Shown here: piece after piece, positions 11,576 to 21,480 of the stretch
Numbering within the stretch: position 1 is the first letter of the stretch
How the letters are laid out: each line of letters begins with the position of its first letter
Assembly (NCBI GenBank): GCA_036365145.1
Contig: JAEOAD010000018.1
Span: 13,374,501-13,438,500 of the forward strand
DNA: 64,000 nt
From: Orientallactaga sibirica
Lineage: Eukaryota; Chordata; Mammalia; Rodentia; Dipodidae
Direction of reading: 5' to 3'
Notes under the pieces: model-generated
Told to the model about the DNA's origin: nothing
The model's input: only the letters and a program-made list of their open reading frames with translations
Databases searched by the model: none
Program-made: the position numbers and the translations under genes

Positions 11576-12529
11576 AATCGTAAGAATGTAAACTTACTAT
11601 AGGGATTAATGTTAAAATGGTAAAGTTTGAATAGACTAGAATGAATAAAATCTGCTTTGGTTTTTACTGTGGCTATTAGAAGATTCAAAATCATGTATCT
11701 GCCCAAATATGTGCTCTATTGAGCACCAGCTTATATAGGAAAAATCCTACTGTTTATATAAAAGTTCTACACAAACTTTGCCACTATGTTTTATTGCATG
11801 ATCTTAGAGAAGAAAAATAGTACTGATTAGCAACTTCTATACTAGAAACAATGAGCTTTATAAATGGTGCCACAACCTGCAACTCAGATTTTGGTGTCTA
11901 AATTTATTTTCCCACTAAAAAGGACTGAGGTCATTTTAGAAAAATAGCTAATGTCAAACCTGGGATAGAAAAGTACAGACAGAAAAGTATATGAGTGTGA
12001 AATAACTTGTTTCAGAAACAAACACAGGAATCAGCTTAGTGAGCCTCCATTTGTCAAACCTGCTATAATTTGTGAGTCAAAATAATGATAGATTTGATCA
12101 TTCCATGAATTCATAATAGTAAGAATAACTAAATGAATGCCAACTTCTAATAACTACAGAAGAAGCTAGGAAAACAATGGATGTTAGATTATGTGGTTAA
12201 AATTTTGATGAGATCACGACAATATCGTGTTCTTGAAGGTACTTTTCCATATGCTGCATACTAATCAAAAAGGTAGTAATTTTCAGGAACAAATACACAA
12301 AATATCGCCTTAGCCAAATTTGCAGGTTCGGATAAACAAACACTATACACTTCAAGATACGGTGTGCTGAGAAAACAGAACATCTCTTAAGTAGGATTTC
12401 TGCCCACTGCATAACAATCTCATTATGAGAAAATAACTTCATCATGAGAATACAACATATTTGAATTGAATGACATCTAATACATAAATGCCTGCATTTT
12501 TTCAAAAATGTCAAGGTCAAGAAATAGAG
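11576..12529. other. Intronic sequence, no feature seen
   Basis: About 950 bases of AT-rich sequence; no repeat family or meaningful frame recognised. Confidence 0.55.
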
Positions 12530-12740
12530 GGGATGATGAGAGATGATGGCTCAGTGGTTACGCATGCTTGCTTATAATACCTGTAGGCTTGGGATTGATT
12601 CCCACTACCCACATTGCACCAAATGCAAAAAGTGGCACATGCATCTGGTATTCTTTTACAGTAGCAAGAGGCCCTGGTGTGCCCATTCCTATTCATTTAT
12701 TCATTCATTCATTCTCTCTCAAATCATTAAATAAAAAGAT
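12530..12740 (+). repeat. tRNA-derived SINE
   Basis: 'gatggctcagtggttacgc', 'agaggccctggtgtgccc', an (ATTC)n stretch and 'tctcaaatcattaaataaaa' mark a diverged family member. Confidence 0.82.
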
Positions 12741-13157
12741 TTTTAAAAAATAAATACAAAGACTGAAATGTTCCTCATGAAATGACTGGATGTGATGATC
12801 AAATGAAAAACAGAATTCAAATATGAATTATAAATTACATAGCATTATACAGACAATAAATCTCCTGATTTTAATAATTATACTATGGTTAGGTAAGACA
12901 ATGTTCTTATTTTTAGAAAATATACACTGAAGAATTTAGAGGCAATTAAATATGTTTCAAAATTCCTCTCCAATTGTTCTGTTACATTTACATATGTTAC
13001 ATATATGTATATAAATATAGGGCAAGAATTATATAAAAAATAAAATGTGCAACAACTGACAGATGTAGGTAAGGGTAAATAGGAGTTTCCTGTACTAGTC
13101 TTCAAAAAATTTAAAATGAAAACTGTACCAAATAAAAAGTTTTAAAGAAATTATTTA
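12741..13157. other. Intronic sequence, no feature seen
   Basis: AT-rich, with a short TACATA-rich patch near 12990-13015 and nothing else. Confidence 0.5.
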
Positions 13158-13361
13158 GGGTTGGAGAGATGGCTGAGTAGTTAAGGAACTTCCCTGTGAA
13201 GCCTAAGGACCCATGTGCAACTCTTCAGATCCCACGTAGGCCAGACACACAAGGTGACACAAGGCAAGGTGGCACATTCATCCTGGAGTCTGATTACAGT
13301 GGCAAGAGGTCCTGGCATGCCAATTCTCTCTCACACACACATTAAAAATATAAAAAAAAAA
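13158..13361 (+). repeat. tRNA-derived SINE
   Basis: Head 'gggttggagagatggctgag', 'aagaggtcctggcatgcc', then a CA-rich stretch and an A-rich tail. Diverged copy. Confidence 0.82.
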
Positions 13362-14148
13362 GGTCTTTCCCACAGATCAAATATTCTACTGTCTACCCAA
13401 GTCTGGATAATGTGGAAAATACTTGAAAATGTACTACTAGACTTTACTCTGTTTTTAATATTAGGGCTCATCAGATATTACTACGACTCATCAGATATTA
13501 TGTATCTTATTTCATAAAATACAGGAGTCTATTAATGCTCAATATCATCCTGGTTACTAGAGATTAATTACATATTCTATAAAATACAGGACTATGTCTA
13601 CTCATGCTTAATTCTGAATAATAGGATTTTATTTATTGTGCACTCAGTCATTTGTTACACAAACATTCAAAATTATATCATAATATGGGATTACAGGAAA
13701 AGCATCAATAATAAAAGGCCCTCCATTATAAACAGAGCTATTAATTGAGACAAGGCTTGCAAGACCATTTTTTAACTTAAAACAAAACCAAGGAATGAAT
13801 CAGAAGAGTAATCACCAATCTAAAGTAGAGATGAGTTTCACAATTAGTGAAAGTAAACATCTCTTTCTGTGTGGAGTCAGTTTTACCTTCTTAACTAATC
13901 ATCACAGGTAACTGACAACTAAAATAAGCTCTCCATAAAATGTGAATGCACATTAGAAAACATCAGCCATATTTCTTTAAAGAGGCAAGCAAGTGAAGAA
14001 GGAAAATTCAAACCTTCACTAGGGACTCAATACTAATTTGCAGTTCAACCTGCCTACAATTTCCACATCCTGCTGAAAATAACGACCTTTGGGTTATTTT
14101 CTTTACCTGAAATCAAGAAGAATGTTATTTTATAAAAAATGATTTCAA
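13362..14148. other. Intronic sequence with small local duplications
   Basis: ctcatcagatatta occurs twice with a 21-bp spacing (about 13467 and 13488). A larger unit starting 'ataaaatacagga' is repeated about 66 bp later (about 13514 and 13580). No gene or repeat family is seen. Confidence 0.5.
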
Positions 14149-14345
14149 GGACCGGAGAGAGATGACTTAGCAGTTAAGACACTTGCCTGTGAAGCCTGAG
14201 GACTCATGTCCCATTTCCTAGTTTCCACGTAAGCCAGATACACAAGGTGCCACATGCGTCTGGAGTTTGTTTGCAGTGGCTGCAGGCCTTGGCATGCCCA
14301 TTTTCTATCTGCCTCTTTCTCTTTCTCAAATACATAAATAAATTT
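14149..14345 (+). repeat. tRNA-derived SINE
   Basis: Diverged head 'ggaccggagagagatgactt', then 'gtaagccagatacacaaggt' and the 'ctcaaatacataaataaa' tail. Confidence 0.82.
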
Positions 14346-15609
14346 TGTTTAAAAATTACTTCAAGCCATAAAAGCAATGAATATTCAATACACAAATATG
14401 TATACATTTTATAAACATGTCTACACTATATGGCACACATGTTACATACATGGAAACAGCAGTTTTTCTGTAAATAAGTTTACAAAATAATAAATGTAAA
14501 TACATCAATAGCAAACAGTGACTTAAAAAGATAACAGAATAATACCAATTCAGACCACAGAAAAAATGTATTACACAACATAGAAGACAAGCAACAAATG
14601 TACACTCCACTTAAACGTGTTTTCATTTTTACTTAAAGATAACAATAACCAAGTATGAGCTGGGTCTCAGTAGGTCTCCTGATGAAAACCGAGATGGTGA
14701 GAAACAATTCCCAAATATGGCTGTTGCCTGGGAAAACATTTCTCTCCATGAACAGTATAACATAATTATGTATAACACTCAAAGTGTAACAATCATTGTA
14801 TATTAGATATACAGTATTAACTCCAGTTTTAATGTCTTCCAGTGCTGCTTGAGTATACAAGTAGGTAAGGCACAAAGTGAATCTAACTCCTTTCCTATCA
14901 AATTCAATTCTGAGTTCAACTAAAATTCAACTCTTTTGAAAGCACATATTTTTGTGATGCAAAGCTACACTTAATCTAAATAAGTAAGAAGATGAGAAAA
15001 ACTAAACTCCAAACATTCTAAAACAAAAATTGAGCACCAACTTCTCCAAGTCACTGTGTGCCTTGGGAAAATTCAACACAGTACTATCATGAGCCAGTAG
15101 TGCAATACTGCTAATTCTGATTACACCAGAATGAATTCAAAATTTCTTAACAGGTTTTCAATAAAAGTGACATCAAAATGAGTCCATTTTGTTTCCAGAA
15201 GCACAAGTATCAATGCACTTGATATATGCAACGTGAGGCATATTTATTTTTACAGTTTACAAACTAAAATCGTCAATACTAGCCCAAGGGTTTTTCCGTC
15301 AATACTTTCCTTTAAATAACATTGAAAAAAAAAAAAAAAACTATTTGTAAAGATGAAACAGAACAAGTGCGCCTAACCAGTGGGTGCATCCTTCCTTCTT
15401 CCTGTCCGTTTTCTGAATTCACCGTGTTCTGTATGGCACAGTTGTGAACTGAAGTTGTCAGTGGCTGAACCTACCATGATCTCTTTTTCACCAGGGAAAA
15501 CGAAAAGGATCGTACAGGCGCTCACGACACAATCCAACGTGGGTGAAGAAGCGCGAGGTGGGGCAAGAAGACCAAAGAGAGGCAAAACTTGTCTTCCTCG
15601 GGAGCTGAG
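14346..15609. other. Intronic sequence leading into the CpG island
   Basis: Unique-looking AT-rich DNA. GC content rises sharply from about 15.4 kb onward. No repeat family or exon is supported. Confidence 0.5.
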
Positions 15610-16028
15610 GGGACTCCCCAACTCCAGATGCTAACATTTACCCGCCAGAAGAGAAGACTGATGCCACATCTACTCCTAACACCGAACAAGCTCCTTGTCC
15701 ACCTCTTGCCCCAACTCCTGCCCATAACCTGTTTGCAAAACCGGCAGTCGGAGCCCGCGCGGCCCCTCGCAGCCTACAAACCAACCTGCGGACAACAAGC
15801 GGCTCCGGGCATCGGACTCGCTGGAGGCGGCACAGGGAAAGCAGACCCCCAGCGACGTGCGGAGTCCCACCCAAGTCCCGCCACCCTCTGGCACACAAAT
15901 GACAGCCCCCGAGCCCAGAAGTTTGAAGCAAAACCGGTCAGACCCCAACAAGAAGGAAAATGGAATTGCAGTGGAACGGGAACAGGAGGTGGGGAGGGCG
16001 AGGCGCCCAAGTGTGCAGGGAAGAGTCC

Positions 16029-16038
16029 GTCACATGAC
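16029..16038. promoter_or_regulatory. M-box/CLEAR-type palindrome GTCACATGAC
   Basis: A 10-bp perfect palindrome containing TCACATGA, the extended E-box preferred by MITF/TFE bHLH-zip factors. It lies in intron 1, about 0.87 kb downstream of the exon 1 donor. Binding is inferred from motif match alone. Confidence 0.55.
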
Positions 16039-16113
16039 AGCCAAAGAGGACCACAGTCGTGGTCTCCCGGGCGTCCGCTAGGAAAGGGAGGTGGGGAGGG
16101 CGGGGAGGGTGCC

Positions 16114-16127
16114 GTTGCCATGGCAAC
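16114..16127. promoter_or_regulatory. Perfect RFX X-box palindrome GTTGCCATGGCAAC
   Basis: A 14-bp perfect palindrome identical to the full-site consensus of RFX transcription factors (GTTRCCATRGYAAC from memory). It sits in the CpG island in proximal intron 1, about 0.8 kb from the exon 1 donor. A full two-half-site match in an accessible island is a strong candidate for occupancy by RFX1/2/3. Confidence 0.75.
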
Positions 16128-16900
16128 ACCCCCCATCCGTCCAGACTTCCAAAGAGGGAGGAAGAACTTCAAATCCCAACCGTCAGCGCTCGAGCGGCTC
16201 CTTCTTAAAGGGATACACACCGCGCCGCCGCCGAGCGCGAGAGGGCAGAGTGGGACGCCCCCCCCGCCCCTCGGGTGACGCCCCCGCCGCTCCCCGTCCC
16301 CAGCCGGCCCACCCGCGACCCCGGCCCCGCGAGTGCCGGGTATTCCCGCCGCCTCCCTACCCCAGCCCTGGCTGCGGGCAACTCGGCCGAGTCCGCCCGC
16401 CCGGTTCCCGAAGGCAAGAAAAGGGGGTGTGTGTGTGCCCGGCGAGGGGGTGGGGGGCGCGAACCGGCCCGCCTTCCCCGCAGCCGCCCGACCCCGCGCC
16501 GGCTCCCTCCGGCCCCGGGCGCTGAGCCGCGGGCCGCCGGCTCCGACTGACAGGGGACGGGCGGACACCGGCGCCGGGGAGTTCGGGGAAAGCGCGAGCC
16601 GGCCAGCGTCGTCCTCGGGGGTTCGGCGACTGGCTCCGAACTAACAGTTCCCGGGGAAGCCCCGGCGCTGGGACGACAGGCGGCGGAGCGCGGACGGCGC
16701 CGGGGCAAGGAGCCCCGAGACAAAAGGCGACGCCGGGGACGCCGCGCCGCGCCCCGCCGCCGCCGCCGCTTCCCACCGCGCTCCCCATTGAACTGACCCG
16801 AACGGGAGATTCAACTCAAGCCCTCAAGCCACAAACTCTTGGGGCTGCGGCAGCCGCCGCCGCCGCGCGGAGCCCCGGGCCCGGCCCGCGTCTGCCTTAC

Positions 16901-17054
16901 CTACACAGTGCATGAGGCGGTGGCGCCAGGAGTCGAGTTCGCGCCGGAATCCTCTCCTCTCCGCCGCGCACCGAGGGCTCCGGCACTGTGCGGCGGCGGC
17001 AGCGGCGGCGGCGGCGGCGGCGGCAGCGGCCATTCTCTCTCTTCCCTTGTCCAT
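16901..17054 (-). CDS. LCORL: LCORL first coding exon (51 codons plus 1 nt)
   Basis: The product is ligand-dependent nuclear receptor corepressor-like, a nuclear chromatin protein. Long isoforms act with Polycomb PRC2, and other isoforms carry a C-terminal pipsqueak-type helix-turn-helix. The visible N-terminus is MDKGRERM, then 14 alanines, then a Cys/Arg-rich stretch ([14 protein letters not shown]) and [15 protein letters not shown]. From memory it matches mammalian LCORL nearly residue for residue. The exon ends at 16901 after the first base of a Gly codon, followed by the donor GTAAGG (16900-16895), so the next exon must begin in phase 1. There are two in-frame starts: Met1 (17054) has C at -3 and G at +4, while Met8 (17033) has A at -3 and G at +4, a better Kozak context. 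The remaining coding exons lie outside the window. Neighbour context (CpG island, repeat-rich desert upstream) fits LCORL in other mammals. Confidence 0.93.
16989..17030 (-). repeat. LCORL: GCN trinucleotide tract encoding Ala14 in LCORL
   Basis: Fourteen consecutive alanine codons, mostly GCC with two GCT interruptions and a final GCA. The interruptions would limit slippage, but runs of 7 and 3 pure GCC codons remain. Polyalanine tracts of this kind commonly vary in length. Confidence 0.92.
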
Positions 17055-17064
17055 CTGCGTCCCG

Positions 17065-17086
17065 CGTCACGCGCCCTCATTTACAT
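17065..17086. promoter_or_regulatory. CRE half-site and octamer-like motif in the presumed 5' UTR/core promoter
   Basis: cgtca at 17065-17069 gives TGACG on the minus strand, within a GCGTGACGCG context. atttacat at 17079-17086 gives ATGTAAAT on the minus strand, one base from the octamer ATGCAAAT. Both lie 10-35 bp upstream of the LCORL ATG. These are single-motif matches and may be fortuitous. Confidence 0.35.
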
Positions 17087-17166
17087 ACGAGCGGCGCAGG
17101 CACGAGGCAGGGGCGCGAGCCCTCGGCGCGAGCCCCGGAGCGCGCGCCCCCCGGAGGGGGGTTGAT

Positions 17167-17178
17167 TGACACGTGTCA
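17167..17178. promoter_or_regulatory. 12-bp palindrome TGACACGTGTCA containing a CACGTG E-box
   Basis: A perfect palindrome about 113 bp upstream of the LCORL ATG, preceded by TGAT (TGATTGACA, PBX/MEIS-like). The core CACGTG is bound by USF/MYC-MAX type bHLH-zip factors, and inverted TGACA half-sites are also seen for TALE homeodomain factors. The location suits a proximal promoter element. Confidence 0.6.
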
Positions 17179-17454
17179 CACTACCTTCCCTCGGCCCTTC
17201 CCTCCCCCTCCCACCTCTCCCTGGGGGGGGTGAGAAGGAAGCAACCTGCCGCTTCCGCTGGCCCCGCCTCCCCATCCACTCCCTTCTCCCCCCTTCCCCC
17301 GGAGTTTACTCAGGCAAGCCATTCGGCTCCCGCGGTCCGCGAAAACCCTGAGCGGGAGCGAGAGACCCGGAGGCCCGCCAGGAACCCGCGTGCTGGAGGA
17401 GCGGACTGGAAACGCCTCCCTTCTGCCTCGCGCCGGGCTCTGGCTGTCCGTAAG

Positions 17455-17470
17455 ACTTCACTTCCCAAGC
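17455..17470 (+). promoter_or_regulatory. Weaker ZNF143/THAP11-like or ETS-like site
   Basis: acttcacttcccaagc resembles the ACTACAATTCCCA half of the ZNF143/THAP11 element, with mismatches. It also contains CACTTCCC, an ETS-like core. It faces the stronger site at 17517-17536. Confidence 0.4.
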
Positions 17471-17516
17471 TCCATTGCTCTTGGTTCCCGAAGCGGAGCT
17501 CGCGGTTGCGACGCGG

Positions 17517-17536
17517 TGCGCGCTGGGCGTTGTAGT
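17517..17536 (-). promoter_or_regulatory. ZNF143/THAP11 (SBS-type) element
   Basis: On the minus strand it reads ACTACAACGCCCAGCGCGCA, 15 of 20 matches to ACTACAATTCCCAGAATGCA (consensus from memory), with the core ACTACAA..CCCAG intact. It lies about 460 bp upstream of the LCORL ATG near the island edge. Such sites are typical of CpG promoters, often bidirectional ones. Confidence 0.65.
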
Positions 17537-17640
17537 CCAGTAAGTAAGAGCGCTCTCCCGCACAGTTCGCACGCTCCAGCTCGCAGCTTCCCCTCAAGGT
17601 TTTGGTATGCTGTTCTCCGGTAGCTTAGCTGGAAGTGTGG

Positions 17641-18470
17641 GCTGTCCCAGTTGTCTAGGTCCACCTGACTGTATTAGCTAGCTTCCTTAGGTCCTGCAAT
17701 AGAAGAGCTACAGGAGCCTTATGCCATCAGGCTACACTTCATGTTTGAAATGCTGAAAACTTTTCGGAGTCACTATTATCTTGTCAATCCTCAGGAAATG
17801 ACGACTGCATCTGAAATTGTTGCCAGACATCTACAGAAAGACCTGTAAGGACAATCAGTTTCCAAGTAGAGATCTTGGAAACTGAGAATATGTATAAAGA
17901 TTAAAAAAAGAAAGAAAGAAAGAAAAAGAAAAGAGATTAAGGGCCATAAGTAATTCACCATACATAATTTACAGAGGTTTGAGAGTAGCTGGCTGAAAAC
18001 TCCAGGACAGAAATTCTTAATACTGTGCAAAATGTAAACTATATTATTTGGGAAACTAGAATGTTTGAAAGTTTCTCCCTTGTGTGGTAGGAAGGAAAAA
18101 GATTAGTAAAGACAAATTAGTTTTCTCTCAACAAAACAATGTGAATCAATTCTGCTCATATTTAATTGGCTAAAGTAAATTATATAGGTTTGTTTATCTT
18201 CATGAGAATGGGTAATAATCCTACTCTGCCCAGAAGAAAGATAGCCATAATGTGTAGATGAATAGCACCAAGATTATTGAACTATATCTTTTTAGTAACC
18301 AATGCTTATTTTACTTTATAAAACACACTCACTCTTATCACAAGTAAGACATTACAAAAGTTGTATTAGTAAGGCACTAATCTTCTAATCTAGGTCTCTG
18401 GGTGATGCTTGGTAACCTCTATTTAGAACTGAATAAAGCTTCTTGTTACAGAGAGCTAAAAAAGCACAAC

Positions 18471-18474
<4 letters not shown>
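17641..18474. other. Upstream intergenic sequence with a GAAA tract
   Basis: AT-rich DNA with an A/GAAA-rich simple tract at about 17904-17937. No other feature seen. Confidence 0.5.

Positions 18475-18509
<35 letters not shown>
18475..18509. repeat. (CA)n microsatellite
   Basis: About 17 consecutive CA units, essentially uninterrupted, so probably length-polymorphic. Confidence 0.95.
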
Positions 18510-19559
18510 CATATACTGTGGTGGGACAAAGACAAAATAATGATAGCATCTTAGTTCACTTTGTGCTGTTGTAACAATAGCACTGATATTTAGAGAATAT
18601 AAATCTTGTTTCTCACAGTTCTGAATGTTAAAAAAAATTAGAACAAGAACTCTGGTATCTAGGAAGAACTTTCTTGCTGTTTTCACATGTGGAAGGGCAA
18701 AGAGACTTAAAGGGAGATAAATGCCCATTTTCAAAGCAAAGTCACCAAGGAAACATTAACTGTTCACCCAGTGCCTTAATCACCTATTGTTGGGTCCCAC
18801 CATGCTGCACTGTTGCCTCGCAGATTAGGTTTGCAACACATACTTTTAAGAGGGATATAGTCAAGCCATACATTGTGATAAAACATTCCTGTTTAGAAAG
18901 GTGAAGAATGGAAGAGATACATCAACTATTTTGCAAATATTTTACGATAGCTAACAGGGTTTACCAACTTTCTAGCAGGTGGTAGTTTCTTTGCCACTAC
19001 CCACTGATCTTCTAATTTATAGCTTAAATCCATAAATCTACCTCTCACACACCAACTTTTCCCCCATTTCTCAGAATGGCCTAGGAAATGTTCCAGTAAC
19101 AGAAGTTCAAATTCTCAGTGTTTTAATATAAAGGTTTATTTCTTATTACAGCATCTGTCCCTCCATTGGCCTGCGTAGGAAGATGGAGAGAATTGTTCAA
19201 TGTCCTTTCAGACACTAGGGCTTATAAAATTCCACACCATCTGAATTGTCCTCAGTCACTATGTCAAGAGAGAGTTGATACAAAACCCCAGCCCTGTATA
19301 CAAAGCTTCTGGCAAAAGTGATTTTTTTCAATGGCTAGGCCCAACTTTGAAGTTACAATATGTTACACAGTTTTGAAGGCCTAACAAACCACCCCAAAAC
19401 TTAATAGATTAAAACATCAACTCTTTAATTAAGGATTCCATGGAATGATAATTTGTGCTAGGCTCAGTTGGACCTTTCTGTATCCTTTGACTAGACCAGT
19501 AGGAAGTTCCATTTCTGAGATTAGATGGCTATTAGCTGGGACAAGATATGAATGTTTCA
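18510..19559. other. Intergenic sequence, no feature seen
   Basis: About 1 kb without a recognised repeat family or gene. Confidence 0.5.
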
Positions 19560-19723
19560 GCCGGGCGTGGTGGCACACGCCTTTAATCCCAGCACTTGGG
19601 AGGCAGAGGTAGGAGGATCACCATGAGTTCGAGGCCACCCTGAGACTACATAGTTAATTCCAGGTCAGCCTGGACCAGAGGGATACCCTACCTCGCAAAA
19701 CCAAAAAAAAAAAAAAGAAAGAA
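19560..19723 (+). repeat. B1 SINE with target-site duplication
   Basis: Clean head 'gccgggcgtggtggcacacg', full body and A-rich tail. The 11-mer atgaatgtttc flanks it (19548-19558 and 19724-19734). Low divergence suggests a fairly young copy. Confidence 0.93.
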
Positions 19724-19859
19724 ATGAATGTTTCTACTTTTCTAAAGGCTAAGCCTGGCTTGTCCACATGGTTCCTGGCACAGGTTTCCAAAGAGCAGTA
19801 TGACAGCAGGCCTCAATCCCTAAACATTTTCTCATTATTATGAACTTTATAGTATGAAC

Positions 19860-21480
19860 AAATTATATATTAGTCAGATTCCCATTGGGTTATACTCATA
19901 TACCCTCTCCCCATCCCCATTCTACTTAGAACCCTCCTCAGTGGGCTTCTTGGTATTGTTTTCACTGTGGGGTCATGAAAGCACCAGTGGGGGATACAAC
20001 TTCTCTGGATACACCTTTCCAACCTGTGTCTCTTACAGTGCTTCAGCCTCTTCTTCAACATGTTCCCTGAGCCTTGGCAGGTGTATTATAAATCTCCTTT
20101 AATGTTGAGCTTTGCATCATCTGAATTTCTGCTTTGATAATTTTTGAGTGTCCTCAGTGTCTACTGCCATCTCCTTAGAGAAGGTTGTCAGACTAGCAGT
20201 GAGAGCAGCGCTCGTGTTTAAATCACCACTTCCTCTGTAATGTCTTTTGGGCCCTGGAGGATGTGAAAGAGAACACTTGCTTAGTGCTAAGCAGTTGGCT
20301 ATCTTTGGTTGTCATATTAATTAATCTTGATTCTCCCTGGAATTTGTTGCCATCTGTTAAAAAAAAATAAAGCAGATTATCCAACCATGAGTGAAAATAG
20401 AATGGATCGAAGGGGGTGTAGTAGTTTGACTCAGTTGCCCCCCCAAAGCTCATATGTTCTCAATGCTAAGTCCTCAGCTGATGGCAATTTGGGAATTGGA
20501 GCCTTGTTGGAGGCAGGCTTATGGATGTTAGAGCCAGCTTCCCCTCGACAGTGTTTGACATACTCTCCTTGCTGTTGTCTACCTGATGTTGGCCAGAAGG
20601 TGATGTCTAGCCTCTGCTCATGCCACATTTCCCCTACCATCATGGAGTTTCCCCTCAAGTCTATAAGCCAAAATAGACCCTTTCCTCCCTCCCAAAAGCA
20701 ACTTTTGATCAGGTGCTTTGTGTCAGTAACAAGAAGGTAACTGCAAGAGGGGTGGAAATAGTGCCTTCAGACTTTTGGGTGGGCATACCCTCTATCTTAG
20801 CCAGAGAATGGTGGAAGCTTCTCTCTGTAGTCTGTGGCCTATAGGAGTTTACAGGAGTCTGACTTGGTCTCAGTACCAGTTATGAATTTCCTCCTACTAA
20901 GCCAGCTTCATATTCAACTGGAGAGTAGTTGATTACCTCCATCACTTGTGTGATACTCTTGCACTAGTATGTACATCTTGCTGGGATGGTTACTTTTGTA
21001 GCTTGCAGACCCTGCTTGTTCATGCTATTGGTGACTATTATACTCCAACAGCTAACACAGCACTTTCCAGCACCGTGAGGGATAGTCATCAGAGAACTGG
21101 CATTATTCTCAGTTCTGGCATGATCTCTTGTTATCCTGCACTCGCAGCCTTTGGTGTTGTGCACAGTCGGGTCTTACCATTTCGTTCTCTTTGGCAACCA
21201 AGTGCTTTGGCAATAGCGTACATTGTTTTGAGAATATCATGGGTGTCCCTGACCAACAGCTCTCTGTGGGGAGCAATTCAGTTTGGGCACTGGAATTTAT
21301 CAGCTGTATCCTATAGTTTTAGGGTTAAGTCTTCTCCACCCCTTATGGGACACTTTTTCCTGGACAAAGAAATTGTCCACAAGCATTTTTCCAGTCTTAG
21401 TTTGGGTCACATTTTCCCCAGCCCCAGTGGCAAAGCAATGCACATGGCAATCACTGGGTCAACACAGAGAAATAGATCCT
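19860..21480 (-). mobile_element. L1 3' UTR-type repeat, interrupted by a solo LTR
   Basis: Blocks 19860-20416 and 20748-21480 match, with divergence, the family at 41896-42731, 48060-49040 and (reverse strand) 10497-10850. Shared features are 'gagccttggcaggtgt', 'tcttttgggccctggagg' and 'caaccaagtgctttggcaat'. The long plus-strand open frame at 20946-21485 lies in this non-coding repeat and is fortuitous. Confidence 0.65.
20417..20747 (+). mobile_element. Solo MaLR-type LTR (family A)
   Basis: Starts TGTAGTAGTTTGACTCAG, with the diagnostic 'cagctgatggcaatttggga', 'ccatcatggagtttccc' and 'ataagccaaaatagacc' (polyadenylation region), and ends near 'aactgcaaga'. It is homologous along its length to the LTRs at 32300 and 33836. 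No internal region or second LTR is present. Confidence 0.8.

Larger units (their letters stand above)
1..16900 (-). other. LCORL: LCORL intron 1 (5' part, runs off the window)
   Basis: Everything on the low-coordinate side of the exon 1 splice donor is intron on the minus strand. I looked for the next LCORL coding exon, which should encode the conserved acidic segment that follows exon 1 in the family, and found no matching reading frame. The intron therefore extends beyond position 1. It holds SINEs and L1 pieces but no recognisable LTR element. This is inference from the exon 1 call. Confidence 0.85.
15610..17600 (-). promoter_or_regulatory. LCORL: CpG island covering the LCORL promoter, exon 1 and proximal intron 1
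   Basis: About 2 kb of GC-rich sequence dense in CpG (especially 16200-17150), in strong contrast with the AT-rich flanks. It contains the LCORL start codon, about 1.3 kb of intron downstream of the donor and about 500 bp upstream of the ATG. There is no convincing TATA box, which fits a dispersed CpG-island promoter. The many overlapping open frames on both strands here are a by-product of GC richness. The transcription start cannot be placed from sequence alone; a start between about 17060 and 17550 is likely. Confidence 0.88.

Noticed and set aside
1..15600. Search for LCORL exon 2 on the minus strand
   Set aside because: No segment encodes the expected conserved acidic and Cys-containing motif next to splice signals, so I do not call a second exon.
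15380..17660. Many long overlapping open frames in the CpG island (e.g. 229, 264, 172 and 144 codons) on both strands
   Set aside because: They arise from stop-poor GC-rich DNA, show low-complexity Pro/Arg/Gly composition and match no family I know. Only the minus-strand LCORL exon has recognisable sequence and a splice donor.
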